Shown here: one piece after another, positions 1-4,096 of the stretch
Position numbering within the stretch: position 1 is the first letter of the stretch
Layout: each line of letters opens with the position of its first letter
Assembly: GCA_038256565.1 (NCBI GenBank)
Contig: JBBSKG010000124.1
Location: forward strand, 1 to 6,011
Length of the DNA stretch: 6,011 nucleotides
Origin: JACOTK01 sp038256565
GTDB taxonomy: Bacteria > Actinomycetota > Acidimicrobiia > Acidimicrobiales > CADCSY01
Direction of reading: 5' to 3'
Program-made: the position numbers and the translations under genes
The notes under the pieces: generated by a model
The model's input: only the letters and a program-made list of their open reading frames with translations
What the model was told of the DNA's origin: nothing
Database searches by the model: none

Positions 1-70
1 AGGTGGTGCAGCGTAGTGTCTTTGGTCCCAACGATTTCAGGACACGTCTTTCCGAGGGTTAATCCGAGGG
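1..70. other. Downstream flank of the regulator gene, no gene seen
   Basis: These bases lie beyond the stop codon of the Rrf2-type gene. On the minus strand I find no plausible start codon with a Shine-Dalgarno site, and the one GTG runs into a stop after a single codon. No strong hairpin with a T-run is present, so I cannot place a terminator. The only visible structure is the 12-bp tandem repeat listed separately. Confidence 0.5.
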
Positions 71-74
71 TTAA
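51..74. repeat. 12-bp perfect tandem direct repeat over the regulator stop codon
   Basis: TCCGAGGGTTAA occurs at 51-62 and again immediately at 63-74 on the plus strand. On the minus strand each unit contributes a TAA. Because the unit is 12 bp, both TAA codons (73-71 and 61-59) are in frame, so the regulator gene ends with a duplicated stop. This is seen directly. It may be a simple slippage duplication with no function. Confidence 0.9.
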
Positions 75-538
75 GAGGTGTGACGACGATGCGTATTAGC
101 GGGGATGGGCTTAGTACCAGCGGCAAGAGCCAAATCGTCTGCCGCAACCTGCGCAAGAGTTGCTTCAGACAAAACATCAACAAGGGACTGCTGAGCCGAT
201 GCCCACACATCATGAAGCGCGCACACATTGTCCCAATGACAAGGTCCACCTCGCAGCGCGCATTCTTGTGCGGTGAGAGCCCCCTCCAACGCCTCGACGA
301 TATGACGAATCGTGATGTCTTCAGGTATTTGAGCAAGGGCGTAGCCACCGTTTGGACCTGACCGGGAAGTAACCAAACCAGCACGCTGCAACTCTTGAAG
401 TACCTGATGAAGAAAGCCTTTAGGAATGTCCATCGCCGCGCCGATATCTATTGCCTTGGCTGAGCTGCCGTTCTGATGAGCAAGGAAGAGGAGCGAGCGA
501 ATGGCGTAGTCGGTCCGCCGGGTTGGGACGAGCTTCAC
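71..538 (-). CDS. Rrf2-family Fe-S transcriptional regulator
   Basis: A 155-residue protein, the usual size for Rrf2/IscR/NsrR regulators. The N-terminal winged helix is clear: a TDYAIR start at about residues 9-14, a recognition-helix region at 39-53 (IPKGFLHQVLQELQRAG) and the wing signature GPNGGYAL at 61-68. The sensor loop carries C93, C100 and C106, followed by H109. This resembles the cysteine triad of IscR and NsrR, and the Cys-x2-His ending matches the position of the histidine that ligates the [2Fe-2S] cluster in E. coli IscR. I infer a DNA-binding sensor of Fe-S status, O2, NO or redox. The GTG start at 538 is chosen because it forms a GTGA overlap with the desaturase stop and begins just before the conserved domain. 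A longer open frame to 670 only adds sequence overlapping the desaturase. Its place as last gene of the cluster suggests it controls this operon and itself. The exact signal and whether it represses or activates are unknown. Confidence 0.9.
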   Translation of the reverse strand: MKLVPTRRTDYAIRSLLFLAHQNGSSAKAIDIGAAMDIPKGFLHQVLQELQRAGLVTSRSGPNGGYALAQIPEDITIRHIVEALEGALTAQECALRGGPCHWDNVCALHDVWASAQQSLVDVLSEATLAQVAADDLALAAGTKPIPANTHRRHTS

Positions 539-1680
539 CCTGTCGAGGGTAGTACCGTTCGCTCTTCTTCTCGCGAACTTGAAATACCCACCTCGCTGAA
601 TCGGTACCAGGTTTTCGTTTCGAAGTCGAAGAGCTGACACGAACGAAAGATAAAACGAACCTCTGACCATGAGAACCGATACTCGTGGATGTATTGGCCC
701 CAGTCGGCCTTGATGGCTGCATAAGCAGGGGCCAAGTTGAAGAACGGCACCCTCATATCAACATGGTGGGGAACGTGGACCAGTATGCGATGTGTCAATA
801 ACTCGCTCACCCTCGAGCACCGGACCACGGTTGAACAAAACACTTGGCCAATTGTCGAGTTCCATTCATCTCGAACATCGAAAAAAGGCACTGCTGGATG
901 TGTGTGATGTATGTAGACAAAGAACGCAATCACGTACGTGAAGACGGCAAAGGGAACAATGACAGCAGCGAAAACGCCAATCAGACCCCCAGCAAACAAC
1001 CAGGCCAGGAGCGAGAAGATGATTGCAAACACCAGGGTTCCCAGCTTGGACAACCTGAACCCGAGACGATGGTGCCCGTGCTGAGGCTTAAAACGCACCA
1101 TGCCCGTCCACCACACCCGCAACAGGTAGTGCAGCCCACATGTGAACACACTGCGCTCGCGGCGATAGACGAAGCGAGACCACCATCCCAAGGACTCGTA
1201 TTGTGTCGGCGTAAACGGCCGCCAAATCCAATCAATCGGGCTAAAACTCGTGAAGCCGTGATGCACTTTGTTGTGGCCATAAGACCAAAGTCGGTACATA
1301 TTCAGCGAAGGCAACATAAGCAATGTTCCAAGCACCTCAGACACGAACTTGTTGCGAAACAAAGCACCATGGGCAGCGTCGTGCGCCCATACGAACATGA
1401 TGGCAACCGCTCCACCAGTAAGAATGCCGCCAACAAGTTGAATCGCTGGATGGTGGCTGGTGAAAACCAGGGAGAGCGCTGCGACATAAAGAGATAGGTC
1501 GACCACCATCCAGGCGAGGGCCTTGAACGTTGAACGTCGATAACAAGACTCAGGAATAGATTGACGAACAGTCCCGAGCTTGACTCGTCGAAGCGCCATG
1601 TAATCAACAGACACGACACCCATAGAAGCGGCTTTCACAAACGTCGCTTTCACTGGAACGACGCTCAGAAACAATGGCAT
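535..1680 (-). CDS. Membrane fatty-acid desaturase (FA_desaturase family)
   Basis: A 381-residue integral membrane protein with the three histidine boxes of membrane diiron desaturases: HDAAH at 100-104, HNKVHH at 136-141 and HVPHH at 302-306. It also has the YIHHTHP segment at 256-262 typical of the Δ12/ω6-type (DesA-like) branch. Hydrophobic pairs at about 55-73 and 80-98, and again at about 214-231 and 233-256, fit the four-helix family topology with the histidines on the cytoplasmic side. Known family chemistry is O2-dependent desaturation of acyl chains using electrons from ferredoxin or a similar donor; relatives also hydroxylate or act on carotenoids. The adjacent ferredoxin gene fits the donor role. 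The ATG at 1680 forms TAATG with the ferredoxin stop and has no Shine-Dalgarno of its own, so translation is probably coupled. An ATG at 1689 in the same frame is less likely, and M20 or M28 are possible later starts. The gene ends in a 4-bp GTGA overlap with the regulator. Family assignment is firm; regiospecificity and substrate are not. Confidence 0.9.
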   Translation of the reverse strand: MPLFLSVVPVKATFVKAASMGVVSVDYMALRRVKLGTVRQSIPESCYRRSTFKALAWMVVDLSLYVAALSLVFTSHHPAIQLVGGILTGGAVAIMFVWAHDAAHGALFRNKFVSEVLGTLLMLPSLNMYRLWSYGHNKVHHGFTSFSPIDWIWRPFTPTQYESLGWWSRFVYRRERSVFTCGLHYLLRVWWTGMVRFKPQHGHHRLGFRLSKLGTLVFAIIFSLLAWLFAGGLIGVFAAVIVPFAVFTYVIAFFVYIHHTHPAVPFFDVRDEWNSTIGQVFCSTVVRCSRVSELLTHRILVHVPHHVDMRVPFFNLAPAYAAIKADWGQYIHEYRFSWSEVRFIFRSCQLFDFETKTWYRFSEVGISSSREEERTVLPSTG

Positions 1681-2105
1681 TACAAGCAAGGTTCGGGCTT
1701 AAGCGACATTTCGAGCCGGGCCGTCTCCGCAAGGTGATGTTCTTTGGGACATGCGACCTTCATGTGCAAATCACACCGCGAACAAACCCAAGAGTCACTT
1801 CCCTGTTTCTGCCACATCGTGTCACCACAAGAAGGACAGAGCTGCTGCCAGATGGAGCAATCAAACTCAGCAAGACGTTTAGAGCTAAGCGGACACCCTT
1901 TGCCATGACAGATGGGCCATGCCGGATCAGGTTCGATGCACGCCACCGGGCACTTGGGAACGCACAGACCGCAGTCATCACAGGTGTATGGGTTGATGGC
2001 AAAAATTCCGAGAAAGCTGTCGGTCTTTGCAAGCGCACCCGTGGGACAGGCATACTCGCAGCCCCCACACCCAATACAAGCCTCGGCAACTACTCGAAAG
2101 CTCAC
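1680..2105 (-). CDS. 2[4Fe-4S] ferredoxin with C-terminal zinc-ribbon extension
   Basis: A 141-residue cysteine-rich protein. The N-terminal half is a bacterial-type ferredoxin with two cluster motifs of the form C-x2-C-x2-C-x3-CP: C10, C13, C16, C20 and C42, C45, C48, C52. The second half is not part of an ordinary ferredoxin. It has C66, C71 and C83, then a zinc-ribbon-like CPSC at 90-93 paired with CSRC at 108-111, and a late CPKEHH at 119-124. No signal peptide is visible, so it should be cytoplasmic. I infer that it carries electrons to one or both diiron enzymes of this cluster; the extra domain may dock it to a partner. The start is GTG at 2105, picked because a strong AAAGGA Shine-Dalgarno lies about 6 nt upstream and the protein then starts right at the ferredoxin fold. 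A TTG at 2153 would add 16 residues but lacks properly spaced ribosome binding. The stop overlaps the desaturase ATG by one base. Confidence 0.85.
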   Translation of the reverse strand: MSFRVVAEACIGCGGCEYACPTGALAKTDSFLGIFAINPYTCDDCGLCVPKCPVACIEPDPAWPICHGKGCPLSSKRLAEFDCSIWQQLCPSCGDTMWQKQGSDSWVCSRCDLHMKVACPKEHHLAETARLEMSLKPEPCL

Positions 2106-2110
2106 GAACG

Positions 2111-2118
2111 TTCCTTTC
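2111..2118 (-). promoter_or_regulatory. Ribosome binding site that sets the ferredoxin start
   Basis: The minus strand reads GAAAGGAA here, ending five bases before the GTG at 2105. It is the best Shine-Dalgarno match in the gap and decides for GTG over the upstream in-frame TTG at 2153. Confidence 0.7.
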
Positions 2119-2149
2119 TCGACATCAATCCTTGGTGAAAACAGTCCTC

Positions 2150-2174
2150 TCAACTTCCTAAATAAATCAACTTC
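2150..2174. repeat. Two 8-bp direct repeats in the zinc-ribbon/ferredoxin gap
   Basis: TCAACTTC occurs at 2150-2157 and 2167-2174 (minus strand GAAGTTGA), with a start-to-start distance of 17 bp and an AT-rich spacer. It fills much of the only sizeable gap inside the gene cluster. I see no convincing -35/-10 pair or terminator hairpin here. The repeat may be chance. Confidence 0.4.
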
Positions 2175-2392
2175 TAAATGGGCGCTGTCACCTTGGGAGA
2201 AGTATCCATAGGGTGGAACTCAGGCAAGCCGGTAAGGCATTCAGCGCAAGCGAACTCCGGGGCTGCCACGCCTTTACTGGTGTAACGTTTGGCATACGCT
2301 TCGCCATCCCACTCCCACCAGCCATATGGGGCGTCAACTACTCGCCTTAAGTCCGTGTCACACGTGGGACATGTCAGTGTCGGGGTACTCAT
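2174..2392 (-). CDS. Small zinc-ribbon protein, function unknown
   Basis: A 72-residue protein with two CxxC knuckles: CPTC at residues 8-11 and CAEC at 49-52. That layout is typical of a rubredoxin-like or zinc-ribbon metal site. The insert between them is aromatic and acidic (YGWWEWDGEAY at about 23-33), and the tail is proline- and threonine-rich. I do not recognise the family. The four cysteines could bind Zn, or Fe in a rubredoxin-like way; the wide spacing of 37 residues between pairs and the absence of the usual CxxCG rubredoxin knuckles favour structural zinc. The ATG at 2392 is chosen because AAGGAG lies 7 nt upstream. An in-frame ATG at 2398 overlaps the preceding stop but sits only 1 nt from that site. 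The gene starts 2 nt after the SCP2-like gene, so it is almost certainly co-transcribed and is a candidate accessory subunit for the diiron enzyme. Confidence 0.75.
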   Translation of the reverse strand: MSTPTLTCPTCDTDLRRVVDAPYGWWEWDGEAYAKRYTSKGVAAPEFACAECLTGLPEFHPMDTSPKVTAPI

Positions 2393-2394
2393 AA

Positions 2395-2871
2395 TCATTC
2401 TCCTTGTCGTGCCGTAGCGCATGAGGCGGCAGCATCAAAGACGCACTGCAGCGTCTGGTTATAACGAAAAAACATGTCGACTCCCATGGCATCGGGACCC
2501 TTGACCGCTATGCAGTCGCCGAGGAGGACCAAAGAACTGAGGGTCTGTTCGCCTGCAGCCATGCCATTGGCCGCGATATTGCCGAACATTTCCTTCCAGC
2601 GATCCAGGTCGCCGACAAGCCAGCAGTCAAGCTTCTCTGGTCCTCCCGGCTCAAACATCGTTACCTGTTCGCATCCGTACTCACGAAGACGTAATGCGAC
2701 AGCGAACGGCGCAGCCGAATCACGGCGCATGACCACACCAATGTCCATGTCACACCAACCAAGGTCTTGATAAATCTCGGGGTGGGCATTCATTTCCTTG
2801 GCCAATGCCTCGAAGAGTTCAATACTGTCCACGGGAATATCCATGGTCAAAGTTGCTGGCGAGGTAGTCAT
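2395..2871 (-). CDS. SCP2-like (sterol carrier protein type) protein
   Basis: A 158-residue soluble protein with no signal peptide or membrane span. Its pattern fits the SCP2 lipid-binding fold: an opening helix at about 16-30 (IELFEALAKEMNAHP), alternating strands at about 43-73, an acidic-tryptophan stretch at 82-96 (DCWLVGDLDRWKEMF) and an amphipathic segment at 109-126 where SCP2 proteins form their hydrophobic tunnel (TLSSLVLLGDCIAVKG). A conserved-looking FFRYNQTL lies at 134-141. SCP2-type domains bind fatty acyl chains, sterols or similar hydrophobic molecules, so a role in presenting substrate to the neighbouring oxygenase is a reasonable inference. The ATG at 2871 overlaps the diiron gene stop (TGATG) and has GGAGG 7 nt upstream. 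The longer open frame to 2961 adds 30 residues that overlap the diiron gene. I also considered an MmoB/DmpM-type effector protein, but the length and motifs fit less well. The family call is from pattern memory and is moderate. Confidence 0.6.
   Translation of the reverse strand: MTTSPATLTMDIPVDSIELFEALAKEMNAHPEIYQDLGWCDMDIGVVMRRDSAAPFAVALRLREYGCEQVTMFEPGGPEKLDCWLVGDLDRWKEMFGNIAANGMAAGEQTLSSLVLLGDCIAVKGPDAMGVDMFFRYNQTLQCVFDAAASCATARQGE
2400..2405 (-). promoter_or_regulatory. Ribosome binding site that sets the zinc-ribbon start
   Basis: The minus strand reads AAGGAG inside the end of the SCP2-like gene. Spacing to the ATG at 2392 is 7 nt; spacing to the alternative in-frame ATG at 2398 is 1 nt, which is too short. 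Confidence 0.7.
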
Positions 2872-3977
2872 CACGCCACCTCCAACTTCGTGCGGTCGAT
2901 GCCCATCATTTCTAACGGAATGAGGGTACGTTCGATCCGGTTGATACCTGCACGCTCGCAACGAGCGAGGTAGGAAGTGAACATCTTGGCCATTAGCTGC
3001 TGCAAGAGAGGGAAGCCCTTCTCCTCAACGTTCGCTGTGCCGCCGGCAAGCAAGACAGCGAGCGCAGTAAACACCTCGGGCTGCATCGTGAGCTGAGCGA
3101 TCACGCCTTCGCCGACATCGAGCGCTTCGTGAATCTCTTCAGCAACATCAGGGTCGGCCTCGACGGCCTGGCGAAGATGCAACGTGCCGTAGGCAACGTG
3201 GCGAGCCTCGTCTTGCATGGCCATGCGGAACATCTTCTTCTCGACATGGGTAGGCGAGATCAGCTCGCCTTGGCGAAAGATGTCGAGCACAAAACCCTCA
3301 CCCAATAGGTGCAGCAAAGCAGAGGCCTGAGTGAAGCTCTTGGCCTGGAGAATCGTGCGCAAGAGTTCCTCGGTACCTTTGCCTGCCTTGAGAAGACCAC
3401 CACCATTGGCCAACGCCCGCTTTCGGAACACCTCGGTATGGCGCATCTCATCCATGATCTGAGTGCCAAGAAACATTTTGGCCTCAACGAAATCATGGTT
3501 CACCCGCCACAGCCACTTGGCGGGAAGATCGGCAGCAATCATCTCGACCTCAGTCAGCAATGTACAAAGCTGACACATGGCATGTTCGACATCGGGGTCG
3601 AGCGGCTGCAACTCACCCCAAGGAATGTCCTTGGTGGCAGACCACTGACGAGCAACCGCCTCTTCATAAAGTTCGGATACATTCTGCGCCCAGACATCAG
3701 ACTTACGGTTGAGCAGGTAGCCCATATCGGGAACACCTTCGGGAACCGCCGAGCCGCGCGGAGCCATGGTGCGAAGAGGCGCAACATCGGGAATCTCGCC
3801 ATAGCTGCCCACGGCAATGTCCATCATCGTCAGGCCACGGGCACTCGGTTTGGCCACCACCCCCCACTCACTCTTGACGCCCCGGAGCCAGGACCAATCA
3901 AGAGCCATGCCCATAGGCCCGACCTCGGGCAGCTCAGGCCCCGTGTGCTCAGTAAGTTCCCTCGAATCGATCGCCAT
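2871..3977 (-). CDS. Ferritin-like diiron oxygenase (AurF-like motif pattern)
   Basis: A 368-residue soluble, mostly helical protein with a complete set of carboxylate-bridged diiron ligands: E143 or E145 (TEVEMIAADL), E177-x2-H180 (DEMRHTEVF), E227 (LLGEGFVLDIF) and E257-x2-H260 (DEARHVAYG). Taking E145 and E227, the pattern is E-x30-DExxH and E-x28-DExxH, within the paired E-x(28-37)-DExxH signature known for AurF-type N-oxygenases. Acyl-ACP desaturases and bacterial multicomponent monooxygenase alpha subunits have similar four-helix cores, so the substrate class is open. Residues 1-110 are poorly conserved to my eye and may cap the active site; the C-terminal 100 residues continue helically. 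Known family chemistry is O2 activation for oxygenation or desaturation, with electrons from a ferredoxin or reductase. The gene is first in the cluster and overlaps the SCP2-like gene (TGATG). The ATG at 3977 is preferred since AAGGGA lies 6 nt upstream; the in-frame ATG at 3983 would add two residues. Diiron assignment is firm, the exact subfamily is not. Confidence 0.8.
   Translation of the reverse strand: MAIDSRELTEHTGPELPEVGPMGMALDWSWLRGVKSEWGVVAKPSARGLTMMDIAVGSYGEIPDVAPLRTMAPRGSAVPEGVPDMGYLLNRKSDVWAQNVSELYEEAVARQWSATKDIPWGELQPLDPDVEHAMCQLCTLLTEVEMIAADLPAKWLWRVNHDFVEAKMFLGTQIMDEMRHTEVFRKRALANGGGLLKAGKGTEELLRTILQAKSFTQASALLHLLGEGFVLDIFRQGELISPTHVEKKMFRMAMQDEARHVAYGTLHLRQAVEADPDVAEEIHEALDVGEGVIAQLTMQPEVFTALAVLLAGGTANVEEKGFPLLQQLMAKMFTSYLARCERAGINRIERTLIPLEMMGIDRTKLEVA
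2879..2883 (-). promoter_or_regulatory. Ribosome binding site that sets the SCP2-like start
   Basis: The minus strand reads GGAGG within the last codons of the diiron gene, 7 nt before the ATG at 2871. It supports that start over the upstream in-frame ATG at 2961, and it lets the SCP2-like gene be translated without depending only on reinitiation at TGATG. Confidence 0.75.
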
Positions 3978-3993
3978 GATCATTCCCTTCCCT

Positions 3994-3999
3994 ATTCTA
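3994..3999 (-). promoter_or_regulatory. Candidate -10 box (TAGAAT)
   Basis: The minus strand reads TATAGAAT across 4001-3994, with TAGAAT as the hexamer. Transcription would start about 7 nt further on, giving a very short leader of about 10 nt that still includes the AAGGGA ribosome binding site. No matching -35 is visible, so confidence is low. Confidence 0.35.
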
Positions 4000-4004
4000 T
4001 AGTT

Positions 4005-4016
4005 CCTAGCTTTAGG
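4005..4016. promoter_or_regulatory. Inverted repeat CCTA-N4-TAGG, candidate operator
   Basis: CCTAGCTTTAGG has perfect 4-bp arms around a 4-bp centre and lies directly upstream of the candidate -10 box, where a bound repressor would block RNA polymerase. The arms do not extend further. It is a candidate site for the Rrf2-type regulator, by position only. Confidence 0.3.
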
Positions 4017-4039
4017 TTAGCTGGAATCCGGGCTAAGCG

Positions 4040-4058
4040 CTAGGGTCTTTCGTCCTAG
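4040..4058. promoter_or_regulatory. Inverted repeat CTAGG-N9-CCTAG, candidate operator
   Basis: Positions 4040-4044 read CTAGG and 4054-4058 read CCTAG, perfect 5-bp arms around a 9-bp centre. It uses the same CCTAG core as the repeat at 4005-4016. It sits about 45-60 bp upstream of the -10 candidate, where an activator or second operator could bind. It could instead be a hairpin behind the permease gene, but no T-run follows on the minus strand. Confidence 0.3.
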
Positions 4059-4096
4059 AAACCTGGGCGTTCAGGCCTATGCTCAAAAGGCAAAAG

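Larger units (their letters stand above)
3978..4096 (-). promoter_or_regulatory. Probable promoter/operator region of the diiron-ferredoxin operon
   Basis: This gap separates the permease stop from the first gene of the cluster and is the natural place for the operon promoter. On the minus strand it holds a TAGAAT -10 candidate and two inverted repeats built on CCTA/TAGG and CTAGG/CCTAG. No good -35 hexamer is found 16-18 nt upstream of the -10, which would be compatible with an activated or alternative-sigma promoter. A short CCTG/CAGG dyad at 4062-4075 sits just after the permease stop and could be a weak terminator, but its stem is only four pairs. Confidence 0.5.

Noticed and set aside
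539..670. Longer N-terminus for the regulator (start at 670)
   Set aside because: The extra 44 residues precede the conserved Rrf2 start, overlap the desaturase by 136 bp and are replaced by a clean GTGA junction at 538.
844..1497. Plus-strand open frame of 217 codons
   Set aside because: It is antisense to the desaturase, including its histidine boxes, and shows low-complexity polar composition with no motif.
2106..2153. TTG start at 2153 for the ferredoxin
   Set aside because: Its nearest AGGA is only about 2 nt away and the extra 16 residues are outside the ferredoxin fold; the GTG at 2105 has a properly spaced site.
2126..2153. TTGAGA with GATTGA at 17-nt spacing as an internal promoter
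   Set aside because: The -10 part matches the consensus at only two of six positions.
2872..2961. Longer N-terminus for the SCP2-like protein (start at 2961)
   Set aside because: The added 30 residues are Arg/His-rich shadow sequence inside the diiron gene, while the ATG at 2871 has a GGAGG site at good spacing.
3309..4043. Plus-strand open frame of 244 codons
   Set aside because: It is antisense to the diiron protein gene with no recognisable domain and no supporting ribosome binding site.
4062..4075. CCTG/CAGG dyad after the permease as a rho-independent terminator
   Set aside because: The stem has only four pairs and is followed on the minus strand by TTTCT rather than a real T-run, so it is too weak to call.
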